Shown: positions 26,497 to 35,003 of the stretch, piece by piece
Layout: every line of letters begins with the position of its first letter
How positions within the stretch are numbered: the first letter of the stretch is position 1
Source of the DNA: Streptomyces kanamyceticus
Lineage (GTDB): Bacteria; Actinomycetota; Actinomycetes; Streptomycetales; Streptomycetaceae
Direction of reading: 5' to 3'
Assembly: GCF_008704495.1 (NCBI RefSeq)
Contig: NZ_CP023699.1
Span: 7,378,001 to 7,442,000 of the forward strand
Length of the DNA stretch: 64,000 nt
Position numbers and translations under genes: made by a program
Notes under the pieces: model-generated
The model's input: only the letters and a program-made list of their open reading frames with translations
Databases searched by the model: none
What the model was told of the DNA's origin: nothing

Positions 26497-28026
26497 TCAC
26501 TGCGAGCCGCGGAACTCCGGGCCCTCGACGATCAGACCGGCCACCAGCGTGCCCGACATGCCCGCGTGCGGCAGGCCGCCGCCGGGGTGGGACCAGCCGC
26601 CGACGGCGTAAAGCCCCTGCACGCGCGTGCTGTTGGCCGGGTGCAGATGCCTGCCGTCGGCCGCGGCGAGCGTCGGGGCGGGCACCGCTCCGCCGTCGGC
26701 ACCGGTGGCCTCCGCGATGTCCGACGGGGTGCGGACCTCATGCCACAGGAGCCGCTCGCGCAGACCGGGCACGGCCCGCTCGGCGTGCGTGATCAGCTGC
26801 TCGGCCCGCGCCGCGAAGACCTCCCGCGAGGCCCGGTCGGAGGCGGCGCGGTGCGCGGGCACCGTCGCGGTCAGGGTCACCGCCTCGTGCGCCTCGTCCG
26901 GCACCGCCGCCGGGTCGTCGGGGCGCGTCACGGCGACCGTGGGGCGGTCCGCCATGGCGTCGCCGCCGCCGAACAGGGCCGCCAGCTCGGCGGCGCGGTC
27001 CGCGGCGTGCACCACGGTCCGGTGCGGGGCGCCCGCGGGGCGGGGTCCTGACAGGGCGAGCAGGACCGTCAGACGGCTCGGCATGCCGGACTGGGCGGGG
27101 GCGTCGTCCGCCGCGCGCAGGTCCACGCCGGGGCCGGGCAGCAGCCCGTCCAGCGCGGCGGGGGCGACACCCGCGACGACGAAGTCCGCATCGGCCACGC
27201 TGCCGTCGGCGAGCTCGACGCCCGCGGCCCGGCCGTCCTTCGTCACGATCCGCGTCACCGCCGCACCGAACACGAACTCGACCCGGCGGGCCAGGCACCG
27301 CTCGTACACGGCCCGGGCCAGGGCGCGCATGCCGCCCGCCACCGACCAGACACCGAAGGTCTGCTCCAGATACGGCAGGATCGCCGCGCTCGCCGGTGCC
27401 GTCCTGGGGTCGAGGCCCGCCCCGAGCGCGAAGTGCTCCAGGAGCGCGCGCAGTCTGGCGTCGTCGCCCAGCTCGAACTCGGCGATCTCACCGAGCGTGA
27501 CCGCACGCCGCTCGCGGCGCAGCAGCCGCTTCCGGGCCACCGAGGGATAGGGCTCACGCTCGGCGAACACCTTCCAGTCCGCCCACAGCGGCTCTTCGAG
27601 GAGCGGGCGGCGGGTGCGGTCCCAGGCATCCCGCGCGCGGTTCATGAAGGCCGCCCAGCGGGCGCCCGCGCCGCCCCCCAGAGCCGCGTCCAGGGCCTCT
27701 CCCACGCCCGCCCGTGAGGCGTTCGGCAGGTCGGCCGTGGTGCCGTCCGCGAAGACGTGGCGCGCGGCGGGCTCGACCTGGGAGAGCTCGACGCACTTCT
27801 CCAGGGGCTCCTTGCCCGTCTTGACGAACAAGTCGCGGTAGACCGCGGGGAGCTGGAGCAGCGCGGGGCCCGTGTCGAAGGCGAAGCCGTCCCGCTCGAC
27901 GCGGCCGAGCGCGCCGCCGTACGTCTGCCCGCGTTCGTACACCACCACCCGGTGGCCCGCGACGGCCAGCCGGGCGGCAGCCGTCATCGCGCCCATCCCG
28001 GCGCCGATCACCACAATCCGTGCCAT
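26497..28026 (-). CDS. CrtI/phytoene desaturase-like FAD oxidoreductase
   Basis: An approximately 509-aa FAD-dependent protein. The dinucleotide motif RIVVIGAGMGAMTAAARLAV is at the N-terminus, and the C-terminus carries the carotenoid-desaturase closing signature GLYAVGGWSHPGGGLPHAGM. No other carotenoid genes (crtB, crtE, crtY) are in the window, so the substrate may not be phytoene. I chose the ATG at 28026 because TAAAGT lies eight bases upstream; a GTG at 28050 is the alternative. It is leftward and convergent with the Tyr-rich membrane protein gene. Confidence 0.85.
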   Translation of the reverse strand: MARIVVIGAGMGAMTAAARLAVAGHRVVVYERGQTYGGALGRVERDGFAFDTGPALLQLPAVYRDLFVKTGKEPLEKCVELSQVEPAARHVFADGTTADLPNASRAGVGEALDAALGGGAGARWAAFMNRARDAWDRTRRPLLEEPLWADWKVFAEREPYPSVARKRLLRRERRAVTLGEIAEFELGDDARLRALLEHFALGAGLDPRTAPASAAILPYLEQTFGVWSVAGGMRALARAVYERCLARRVEFVFGAAVTRIVTKDGRAAGVELADGSVADADFVVAGVAPAALDGLLPGPGVDLRAADDAPAQSGMPSRLTVLLALSGPRPAGAPHRTVVHAADRAAELAALFGGGDAMADRPTVAVTRPDDPAAVPDEAHEAVTLTATVPAHRAASDRASREVFAARAEQLITHAERAVPGLRERLLWHEVRTPSDIAEATGADGGAVPAPTLAAADGRHLHPANSTRVQGLYAVGGWSHPGGGLPHAGMSGTLVAGLIVEGPEFRGSQ

Positions 28027-28098
28027 GCCAGGGACTTTATCGGCCGCCACTGACAGTCACGCCGGAGCCCCGGTCCTGGGCGGGCGGCTCAACGCGGC

Positions 28099-28740
28099 TC
28101 AGGGCGGCGGCCCGGTGCGGCCCGCGAGCAGCTTCTCCTCGCGCCGCTGCGCCCTGCGCCGCAGGAACCGCCGGATCCGCGAGACCAGGAAGAACAGCAG
28201 GAACAGGCCGATCAGCAGCAGTACGGCCGCGATGATCGCCGCCGCCTCGGGATAGAACATCGCGAAGGTGATGATCCCGCCGACCCCGAGGTCCTCGGCC
28301 GTGCTCATCACGACGTTGCTGAACGGCTCGGGCGAGGTGTTGATCGCCATCCGCGTGCCGGTCTTCACCGCATGGCTGGCCAGCGCGGTCGACCCGCCCA
28401 CCGCCCCCGCGGCCAGATCCGAGAGCGACCCGCTCTGCCCCGCGAGCAGCGCCCCGACCACGGCACCGGACACCGGTCTGATCACGGTGTGCACGGTGTC
28501 CCACACCGAGTCGACGTAGGGGACCTTGTCGGCCACGGCCTCGCAGAGGAAGAGCACACCGGCGGCGATCAGCACATCGGGACGCTGGAGCGACTCGGGC
28601 ACCTCGTCGGTGAGCCCGGTCGCGCCGAAGACGCCGAGCAGCAGGACCACGGCGTACGCGTTGATCCCGCTCGCCCAGCCGCTGGTGAACACCAGGGGGA
28701 GTACGGACACGGACGCGATCGTAACCAGTTGGAGATCCAT
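28099..28740 (-). CDS. DUF4126 integral membrane protein
   Basis: A 213-aa membrane protein of the DUF4126 family with about five helices (SVSVLPLVFTSGWASGINAY, VLIAAGVLFLCEAVADKVP, a GAVVGALLAG region, IITFAMFYPEAAAIIAAVLL, LLFFLVSRI) and a basic C-terminal tail (RIRRFLRRRAQRREE). The family is reminiscent of TMEM proteins with no established activity. The ATG at 28740 gives the standard MDLQLVT N-terminus; a longer frame upstream is low-complexity and not supported. It is encoded leftward 72 bases before the CrtI-like gene. Confidence 0.82.
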   Translation of the reverse strand: MDLQLVTIASVSVLPLVFTSGWASGINAYAVVLLLGVFGATGLTDEVPESLQRPDVLIAAGVLFLCEAVADKVPYVDSVWDTVHTVIRPVSGAVVGALLAGQSGSLSDLAAGAVGGSTALASHAVKTGTRMAINTSPEPFSNVVMSTAEDLGVGGIITFAMFYPEAAAIIAAVLLLIGLFLLFFLVSRIRRFLRRRAQRREEKLLAGRTGPPP

Positions 28741-28937
28741 CGGCCTGGGGTTGAGTGCGTACGCCTGAGTATCCGTACCTAGTGAGTGAGATGAGTAGCT
28801 GCGCGGATAGGCCCCCACCTGCGAAGACGGAAGAGTGTGGGGCACGGAGAAGGGCGCAGCGCCGGTACCGCCGACACGGGGCGGCGGAACGGTGCGGCGC
28901 CCTTGGCCGCTCCTCCCGCCGAAAGGTGGGAGCGAGA

Positions 28938-28992
28938 CACGGGGGTGACTCGGGGGACGACCACACGGGGGTCGCACGGGGGTCACGGGGGA
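28938..28992. repeat. Short direct repeats CACGGGGG(T/A)
   Basis: Four copies of a 9-base unit at 28938-28946, 28964-28972, 28975-28983 and 28984-28992. The spacing is irregular. They lie upstream of the DUF4126 gene. Confidence 0.6.
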
Positions 28993-29004
28993 ACAAGAGA
29001 AAAG

Positions 29005-29050
29005 CACCGGCCCGGTGCCACCTGGAGTATCAGGAGGCACCGGGCCGGTG
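29005..29050 (-). terminator. Terminator of the ABC-YhgE-TetR operon
   Basis: A perfect 15-bp stem (29005-29019 with 29036-29050) with a 16-base loop that can pair further through CCTG/CAGG. It lies 36 bases past the TetR stop codon. On the minus strand TTTCTC follows. Confidence 0.85.
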
Positions 29051-29085
29051 TCGTTCCACGGAGGCGTTGAGGGGCCTACGGGGGC

Positions 29086-29706
29086 CTACGCGCGCGTGCC
29101 GCTGACCCGGCCCTGCAGCAGCCGGGAGAGCGCCGCGTGCACGTCGTCGAGCGAGCGCTCCGGCTGGAACGCCTGCCAGTCGAGGGCGGCCACCAGGACC
29201 ATGCCGACGAGCGCGGCGGCCGTCAGCGGGATGTCGATCTCCTCGCTCAGCTCGCCGTTGTCGACGCCCGCCCGCAGGACGTCCTCGACCACCGCGACGG
29301 CCTGCTGCCTGACCACGAGGAGCGTGGACTGCCAGGCCCGGTTGGTCCGCCAGAGCTCGGCCACGTACAGCTGGGTGAAGGCCGGGTAGCGGTTGATGAA
29401 GACAAGACCTGCCCTGATCATCGCGTCCAGAGCGTCGACCTTGGTGCCGTCGTTCCTGGCGGCCTCCTCGGCCGCCTCCTTCAGGGAGGCGGTCAGCAGG
29501 CCGACGCCGTGCCGCAGCAGCTCTTCGAAGAGGACCGACTTGCTCGCGAAGTTGTAGTAGACCGTGCCCTTCGCGACCCCGGCCCGTTCGGCGATCTCGT
29601 CGACCGTCGTGGCCGAGAAGCCCTGTTCCGCGATGAGGGTGACGGCGGCCTCGTAGAGCTTCTGCCGGGTGGCCTCGCGCCGGGTGCTGCCTGCACTGCT
29701 GTCCAT
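29086..29706 (-). CDS. TetR/AcrR-family transcriptional regulator
   Basis: A 206-aa repressor-type protein. The N-terminal helix-turn-helix (residues ~14-60) includes AAVTLIAEQGFSATTVDEIA and GVAKGTVYYNFASKS; the C-terminal half is an all-helical ligand domain. It is the last gene of a leftward operon, 47 bases after the YhgE gene. The 26-bp palindrome before the first gene (32623-32648) is the likely autoregulatory operator, and the ligand may be a substrate of the YhgE/ABC pair. Confidence 0.92.
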   Translation of the reverse strand: MDSSAGSTRREATRQKLYEAAVTLIAEQGFSATTVDEIAERAGVAKGTVYYNFASKSVLFEELLRHGVGLLTASLKEAAEEAARNDGTKVDALDAMIRAGLVFINRYPAFTQLYVAELWRTNRAWQSTLLVVRQQAVAVVEDVLRAGVDNGELSEEIDIPLTAAALVGMVLVAALDWQAFQPERSLDDVHAALSRLLQGRVSGTRA

Positions 29707-29753
29707 GGCCTTGATTCTCACAGGTCGCGCCGGGCTGCCAGGACCCGCCGTGC

Positions 29754-31838
29754 TCACAGGCTCAGCTCTGGGTGCAGCCGGTCCAGGGTCCACACCTGCT
29801 TGCGGCGAGCGGAGAGCGCGGTGAGTGCCAGGGCGCCCAGAGTGAAGGCCGAAAGGACCGCACAGCCCTGCCAGACCGGGCCGAGCCCGCCGCCCGTGAT
29901 GAGTCTCCGGAGAGCCTCGACGACGTAACTCATCGGCAAGAAGGGGTGGATCGCGCTGAAGAATCCGGGGCTCGTCTGCACCGGATACGTACCGCCCGCC
30001 GAGGTCAACTGCAGCATCAGGACGGCGAGCACGAGGATCCGTCCCGCCGCTCCGAAGCGGGCGTTCAGCCACTGCACGATCGCCGCGAAGCACGCCGTCA
30101 CCAGGCACAGGAAGCCCACCGTCCCGGCCGCCCGCGCCATCTGCAGGCCGAGGCCCCAGTGCAGGACCGAGAGCAGGGCCGCCGTCTGGAGCACGCCGAG
30201 CGCCGCCACCGGGAGCCAGCCCGCCAGCGCGATGCGCCACGCGGAGGCGCCCGCGGCGAGCGCGCGCCGGTTGAGCGGCTGGATCAGCATGTACGCCACC
30301 ATCGCGCCCACCCACAGGGACAGCGGGATGAAGTACGGCGCGAAGCCCGTGCCGTAGTTGGGCGCCTTGTGCATCGACTGGGAGGCCAGCTGCACGGGGT
30401 CGGCCATGACGTCGGTGCGCGCGTCCCGGTCCTTCTTGTCGTAGTCGGGGATCTTCTTGACGCCGTCGTGCAGCCCGCCCGACAGCTCGGCGGAGCCGTC
30501 GGCCAGCTTGAACATGCCGCCCTTGAGGTCGCTCGCGCCCGTCTCCAGCTTGCCGACGCCCGTGTCCAGGTCGCGGGCGCCGGTCTTGGCGGTGCCGAGT
30601 CCCGCGTGCAGCTTCGTGGCGCCCTTGGTGACCTTGCCCGCGCCCTTGTTGAGGTCGTTGATCTGGGTGACGGCCGTATTCAGGTCCTCGTCGAGGTGCG
30701 GCGCCCGGTCGGCCAGGCGCTGCGACTGCTTCTGCAGCGTGGCGAGGTTCTCGTCGAGCTGCTTGACGTCGCTGTTCTGGTCCTTGACCAGGGTGTCGAG
30801 GTCGTCCGCGATGGTCGACACGTTCGCGGCGGCCTCCTTCACGTCCTTGAGCTCGGGGCAGAAGGGGGCGGCCACGGGAGCCTGTTCGCACTGCTCCGCG
30901 TAGAAGTTGCTGATGACCCGGTGGCCGCTCTTGGCCCCCTTGGCGGCCTCCGGCGCGAGCTTGACCCAGTCGGCGAGGTTGCGGCGCATCGCCTTGGAGG
31001 AGTCGGCGGCGAGCTGTGCGCTGTCCCCGATGGTCTTGCCGTTGTCCTTCAGGAAGGGCCGCACCTGGTCCGCGGTGCCGTTGACCTTGTCGGCCAGCTT
31101 CTGCGTGCCGTCCGAGACCTTCTTCGCGCCGACCTCCAGGTCGCCCGCGCCCTTGTGCAGCTTCTTGACGCCACCGGCCAGATCGCCGCTGCCGTCCTTG
31201 GCGTCCTTGAGGCCGTTCGCGAGGTCCTTGGAGCCCTTCTTCGCCTTGCCGATGCCGCCGTCGAGCTTGTCGGCGCCCTCGGCGGCCTTCTGCGTCGCGC
31301 CGTGGATGTCGGAGAACGAGACGAAGATCTTGTCGAGGAAGCCGCGGGACGCCTTCGTGGACGCGGCGGAACGTACCTCGGAGAAGACCGTCCGGGAGAT
31401 CTGCCCGACGATGTAGTTGTTGGCGTCGTTCGTACGGACCCGAAGGGCACCCGTCTCCGGAGAGTCCCCCGAACTCGACGCGATGCGCTTGCTGAAGTCC
31501 GACGGCATGGTCAGCGACAGGTAGTAGGTGCCGTCCTCGACGCCCTTGCGCGCCTCTTCGTCGCTCACCTCGTGCCAGTCGAAGGTCTTGCTGTCGCGCA
31601 GCTTCTCGACGATGTTGTCGCCCGCCGCGAGCTTCTGGCCCGAAGCGGACGCTCCCTTGTCGTCGTTGACGAGCGCCACGGGGATGCGGTCGAGGCGGCC
31701 GTACGGGTCCCAGAAGGACCACAGGTACAGCGCGCCGTACAGCAGCGGAAGCAGCAGGAGCGCGACGAGCGCGGCGCGCGGCAGCTTCCCCCTGCCGAAG
31801 CGCCTGAGCTCAAGCGCGGCCAGCTTCGGCGAGCGCAT
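29754..31838 (-). CDS. YhgE/Pip-family (ABC-2 type) membrane protein
   Basis: A 694-aa membrane protein. One helix near the N-terminus (AALVALLLLPLLYGALYLWS) is followed by a ~450-residue extracytoplasmic region with the YhgE fold start (RIPVALVNDDKGA) and long heptad-like helices punctuated by Gly (GGIGKAKKGSKDLANGL, DLAGGVKKLHKGAGDL). Five or six membrane helices occupy the last ~200 residues. The family includes the phage infection protein Pip and relatives tied to type VII secretion (EsaA). Its start overlaps the ABC gene by 29 bases. Confidence 0.9.
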   Translation of the reverse strand: MRSPKLAALELRRFGRGKLPRAALVALLLLPLLYGALYLWSFWDPYGRLDRIPVALVNDDKGASASGQKLAAGDNIVEKLRDSKTFDWHEVSDEEARKGVEDGTYYLSLTMPSDFSKRIASSSGDSPETGALRVRTNDANNYIVGQISRTVFSEVRSAASTKASRGFLDKIFVSFSDIHGATQKAAEGADKLDGGIGKAKKGSKDLANGLKDAKDGSGDLAGGVKKLHKGAGDLEVGAKKVSDGTQKLADKVNGTADQVRPFLKDNGKTIGDSAQLAADSSKAMRRNLADWVKLAPEAAKGAKSGHRVISNFYAEQCEQAPVAAPFCPELKDVKEAAANVSTIADDLDTLVKDQNSDVKQLDENLATLQKQSQRLADRAPHLDEDLNTAVTQINDLNKGAGKVTKGATKLHAGLGTAKTGARDLDTGVGKLETGASDLKGGMFKLADGSAELSGGLHDGVKKIPDYDKKDRDARTDVMADPVQLASQSMHKAPNYGTGFAPYFIPLSLWVGAMVAYMLIQPLNRRALAAGASAWRIALAGWLPVAALGVLQTAALLSVLHWGLGLQMARAAGTVGFLCLVTACFAAIVQWLNARFGAAGRILVLAVLMLQLTSAGGTYPVQTSPGFFSAIHPFLPMSYVVEALRRLITGGGLGPVWQGCAVLSAFTLGALALTALSARRKQVWTLDRLHPELSL

Positions 31839-32604
31839 CCGCCGTCTCCTTGTCGTCAGTCGTCGAGTCGGTGGTGGTGCCCGTGGTGCCCGTGGTGGCG
31901 TTGCCCGTGCGCACCACGACCGCGCCGTCGGGCGCCTCGCTGCACACCGCCACCACGGTCGTCCCGCCGTCGGCGAGGGACTTCAGCAGGGCCCATGCCT
32001 CGGCCCGTTCGGCGTCCGAGAGCTTCAGGTCGGTGTCGTCGACGCCGAGCACGCGCGGCCTGCCGATCAGGGCGAGGGTTATGGAGAGCCGCAGGGCCTC
32101 CAGCCGCTCCAGGTCGCGCACGGAGGTCCGCCGCCCCTTGGGGAGCTGCTCCATGTCGAGCCCGGCGGCGATCAGCGCGGTGTCGATCCGCAGCTTCGTC
32201 TCGTTCACGCGCTCGGCGCGCGGCCGCAGGAGCCCTCGCAGCGGACCGCCGAACCGCCGCTCCAGGAGCGCCCGTTCGCGCAGGTGCTCGGCGACGGTCA
32301 GCGCCGGGTCGAGATCGGTGACGCCAGGCACGGGGCCGAGCCCGCTGATCCGGCGCACCCCGGCCAGCTGTTTGGGCAGCCGGAGGCGGCCGACGGACGC
32401 CCGGCCCTCGGTGGCGCGCATGCGTCCCGTCAGGGCGAGCAGCAGACAGGTGCGGCCGGATCCCGAAGGGCCTTCCAGTGCGATCAGCGAGCCGGACTCC
32501 GCGTCGATGTCGATGCCCCGGAACGCCCAGCCGCGCGGGCCCTTGAGCCCGAACCCCTCGGCTGTGACGGCGGCTCCGCGCACGCTGTCGGTCGGACCGT
32601 CCAC
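31810..32604 (-). CDS. ABC ATPase-like protein with degraded nucleotide-binding motifs
   Basis: A 264-aa protein with an ABC-type fold (FRGIDIDAESGSLIALEG before Walker A). Walker A reads GPSGSGRT, with Arg51 in place of the invariant Lys. The LSGGQ signature is replaced by SVRDLER. Walker B ends GVDD, with Asp where the catalytic Glu normally stands. The last ~35 residues are Thr/Gly-rich (TTGTTGTTTDSTTDD). It is probably a non-hydrolysing or very slow partner of the overlapping YhgE protein. The start is GTG at 32604, with a purine-rich run upstream and a TetR-type palindrome 19 bases before it. Confidence 0.85.
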   Translation of the reverse strand: MDGPTDSVRGAAVTAEGFGLKGPRGWAFRGIDIDAESGSLIALEGPSGSGRTCLLLALTGRMRATEGRASVGRLRLPKQLAGVRRISGLGPVPGVTDLDPALTVAEHLRERALLERRFGGPLRGLLRPRAERVNETKLRIDTALIAAGLDMEQLPKGRRTSVRDLERLEALRLSITLALIGRPRVLGVDDTDLKLSDAERAEAWALLKSLADGGTTVVAVCSEAPDGAVVVRTGNATTGTTGTTTDSTTDDKETADALAEAGRA

Positions 32605-32622
32605 AGTCCCCCCTGCCCCTCC

Positions 32623-32648
32623 TTTTGGACTGACTGGTCAGTTCAAAA
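32623..32648. promoter_or_regulatory. TetR-type operator of the ABC-YhgE-TetR operon
   Basis: A 26-bp palindrome with 12-base arms (32623-32634 and 32637-32648) that match at 11 of 12 positions and core TGACTGGTCA. It lies 19 bases before the first gene; on the minus strand a TTGAAC -35-like hexamer falls inside it. It is the expected binding site of the operon's own TetR protein. Confidence 0.8.
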
Positions 32649-32764
32649 ATAAGCCCGAACCCTCGATCGAGGCAAAGGCCCAGGTCAGAGCCGATTGTCA
32701 GTGGCGTACTCCACGATGGGCACATACGGCCACTGCGCCGTCACACGACGACAGGAGGTTCGTC

Positions 32765-33292
32765 ATGGCCAGGAGTTCCGCAGCAGCCACACACCGGCAC
32801 AGCGCCGTCGGCCCTGTTTCCTCACTGACCGGCCCGGCGAGCGATGTCCACCCCGTCCTGCGCCGCGCGACCGCCCCGCCCGCCGCCCTCGAACTGCTCG
32901 CCCAGGCCCGCGCCGGACTCGACGAGGCCGCCCGCCTGGACACGTCGAACGAGCGCTATGCCACCGCCCACCTCGCCGCCCTGCGCACCGCGGCCGCCGT
33001 GCTCGCCGCCCGCGGCAGGCCGGAGACCACCCCACGCCGCAGGCAGCGCATCCGAAGCGCCTGGGAAGTGCTCCCCGAGATAGCCCCCGAACTGACCGAG
33101 TGGAGCGCCCTGTTCGCCTCCGGCGCCGCCCGCAGGGCCCGCGCGGAGGCGGGCATCCAGGGCGCGGCCACCGTCCGCGACGCCGACGACCTGCTCCGTG
33201 ACGTCGCGATGTTCCTGCGCATCGTCGAGCGGATGCTGGTGCTGCAGCCCGTGCTGCCCCAGCCCAGACAGGAGCCGCCACACGTGGGCTGA
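32765..33292 (+). CDS. SAV_6107-family HEPN-domain protein
   Basis: A 175-aa all-helical protein resembling the SAV_6107 HEPN family. An RX4H motif, the usual catalytic signature of HEPN ribonucleases, is at residues 64-69 (RYATAH). About 30 disordered residues precede the fold. The ATG at 32765 has CAGGAGG six bases upstream. It diverges from the ABC-YhgE-TetR operon and is followed 96 bases later by a methyltransferase gene and then a DUF3040 gene. Nuclease activity is inferred only from the motif. Confidence 0.82.
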   Translation: MARSSAAATHRHSAVGPVSSLTGPASDVHPVLRRATAPPAALELLAQARAGLDEAARLDTSNERYATAHLAALRTAAAVLAARGRPETTPRRRQRIRSAWEVLPEIAPELTEWSALFASGAARRARAEAGIQGAATVRDADDLLRDVAMFLRIVERMLVLQPVLPQPRQEPPHVG

Positions 33293-33388
33293 CCGGCGCG
33301 GGCGCGGCACGGGACGGTGGCCGGGGCACCGGGCGTCAGGCAATAGGGTGGGGGCAACCGAATCCCACGCGCCGAGGAGTCAACTGCC

Positions 33389-34225
33389 GTGTCGGACCCG
33401 ATGCGCCCGCCCGCCTCCCACCACAGCCCGCAAGCGGCGTCGCAGCGCTCCGACCCCCCTCGTCCGCGCGCCTCGCTGCGGACCGCCGTGGTCTGGGACG
33501 TCCTGAAGGACGCCCTCGACCGCCGGGTCAAGGTCACGGGCCGGGAGTCGCGCACCGAGCTCGACGTGCTCGACACGGGAGGCGGCAGCGGCAACTTCGC
33601 GGTGCCGGTCGCCCTCCTCGGTCACCGCGTCACCGTCGTCGACCCCAGCCCGAACGCGCTGTTCGCCCTGGAGCGCAGGGCCGCCGAGGCCGGTGTCGCC
33701 GATCGCGTACGAGGCGTGCAGGGCGATGTCCTCGGCCTCTTCGACGTCGTCGAGCGCGGCGGCTTCGACGCCGTCCTGTGCCACGGCGTCCTGGAGTACG
33801 TGGACGACCCGGCCGAGGGCGTCCGCCTCGCCGTCGACGCGCTGCGCCCCTCCGGCGTGCTCAGCCTGCTCGGCGCGGGCCTCGGCGGCGCCGTGCTCGC
33901 GCGCGCCCTCGCCGGGCACTTCAAGGAGGCACAGGTCGCGCTCACCGACCCGGCGGGACGCTGGGGCGAGGGCGACCCCGTGCCCCGGCGCTTCACCGCC
34001 GACCAGCTCACCGAGCTGGTCGAGGCGGCGGGCGTGCGCGTCGACGCGGTGCACGGCGTGCGGGTCTTCGCCGACCTGGTCCCCGGCGTCCTCGTGGACA
34101 CCGAGCCGGGCGCCTTGGAGGCCCTCCTCGCGCTGGAGGCGGCGGCCGCCGAACTGCCCGCGTTCCACTCCGTGGCCACCCAGTTGCATGTGCTCGGTGA
34201 GGCCAGGGAGTCCACCGAGGCATGA
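33389..34225 (+). CDS. SAM-dependent methyltransferase, class I
   Basis: A 278-aa methyltransferase. Motif I is VLDTGGGSGNFAVPVAL (residues ~58-74), motif II VTVVDPSPNAL, and the post-motif IV segment FDAVLCHGVLEYVDDP. The fold resembles UbiE/CmoA-type enzymes, but the substrate (tRNA, lipid or small molecule) is not evident. The start is GTG at 33389. It lies between the HEPN protein and the DUF3040 protein on the same strand, and a hairpin (34233-34268) ends the transcript. Confidence 0.88.
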   Translation: MSDPMRPPASHHSPQAASQRSDPPRPRASLRTAVVWDVLKDALDRRVKVTGRESRTELDVLDTGGGSGNFAVPVALLGHRVTVVDPSPNALFALERRAAEAGVADRVRGVQGDVLGLFDVVERGGFDAVLCHGVLEYVDDPAEGVRLAVDALRPSGVLSLLGAGLGGAVLARALAGHFKEAQVALTDPAGRWGEGDPVPRRFTADQLTELVEAAGVRVDAVHGVRVFADLVPGVLVDTEPGALEALLALEAAAAELPAFHSVATQLHVLGEARESTEA

Positions 34226-34232
34226 GGTACGC

Positions 34233-34268
34233 GTGCGGCTGCCCCGCTGATCAGCGACGCAGCCGCAC
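34233..34268 (+). terminator. Hairpin after the methyltransferase gene
   Basis: A 10-bp stem (34233-34242 with 34259-34268) whose loop contains a second small palindrome, CGCTGATCAGCG (34245-34256). It lies seven bases past the stop codon. Confidence 0.7.
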
Positions 34269-34501
34269 ATGGAGTACGCCACAGGCCCCCCGAACGGGCT
34301 ACCGGCGCCGTATGATCGAGGGACACCGTCCTGCATGACGGTTCGGCCGCTGGGGAATGCACGCTTCAGCGAGCCGGAGCGATGTGCAGGGTCCGGTTTG
34401 GCGAAGTTGGCGCAGAGGGGCGGGTTTCACGGGGGCGATTCCCTGCCTATCCTGAAGGGGACCCCCGGTCGCCCCGGCGACTGCACGATGAGGAGGACTC
34501 C

Positions 34502-34912
34502 GTGCCGCTCTCGGAGCACGAGCAGCGCATGCTCGAGCAAATGGAGCGAGCGCTGTACGCCGAAGATCCCAAGTTCGCGACAGCGCTTGAGGGAAGCGGG
34601 CTGCGTACGTACACCCGGAAGCGGGTCTACCAAGCGGTCGCGGGCTTCCTGGTGGGCATCGCCCTTCTCATGGCCGGAATGGTCGCCCAGCAGATCTGGA
34701 TCAGCGTGGTGGGGTTCCTCGTCATGCTGGGCTGCGCGGTGCTGGCCGTCACCGGTTGGCGCAAAGCGCCGAAGCCGGGCGAACAGCCTTCGGGCGCGGC
34801 CGCCGCGCAGGGTGGGGCACAGCCCCGTCGGCAGACCAGGCAGCGCCGCTCCGTGATGGACCGGATCGAGCAGCGCTGGCAGCGCCGCCGAGACGAGCAG
34901 GGTGGTCAGTGA
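34502..34912 (+). CDS. DUF3040 membrane protein
   Basis: A 136-aa protein of the actinobacterial DUF3040 family. The conserved N-terminus PLSEHEQRMLEQMERALYAEDPKFA is here (split over residues 2-26), followed by two membrane helices (AVAGFLVGIALLMAGMV, IWISVVGFLVMLGCAVLAVTGW) and a basic Gln/Arg-rich tail. The GTG at 34502 has GAGGAGG seven bases upstream. A TATGAT -10-like element lies at 34310-34315. The gene usually sits near the dcw cluster in actinobacteria (recalled), and its role is unknown. Confidence 0.88.
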   Translation: MPLSEHEQRMLEQMERALYAEDPKFATALEGSGLRTYTRKRVYQAVAGFLVGIALLMAGMVAQQIWISVVGFLVMLGCAVLAVTGWRKAPKPGEQPSGAAAAQGGAQPRRQTRQRRSVMDRIEQRWQRRRDEQGGQ

Positions 34913-34953
34913 GTTCGGCGCCGCCGCGCTGACCTGACGGACCCGGCCCGACA

Positions 34954-35003
34954 GACATGTATGAGGGGTGACCGCCCGCGGGCGGTCACCCCTCATACAT
35001 GTC
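34954..35003. terminator. Bidirectional terminator, perfect 50-bp palindrome
   Basis: Arms 34954-34978 and 34979-35003 are perfectly complementary with no spacer. It separates the convergent DUF3040 gene (ends 34912) and the transglutaminase gene (ends 35105). Confidence 0.85.

Larger units (their letters stand above)
28741..29085. other. 345-base gene-free stretch between the TetR and DUF4126 genes
   Basis: It holds the TetR-operon terminator (29005-29050) and a short array of CACGGGGGT-type repeats (28938-28992). The remainder should include the DUF4126 promoter, but I could not place -35/-10 boxes with confidence. No reading frame here has convincing coding features. Confidence 0.6.

Noticed and set aside
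26497..28050. A carotenoid gene cluster suggested by the CrtI-like protein
   Set aside because: No phytoene synthase, prenyl synthase or cyclase gene lies nearby, so the oxidoreductase alone does not support a pigment cluster.
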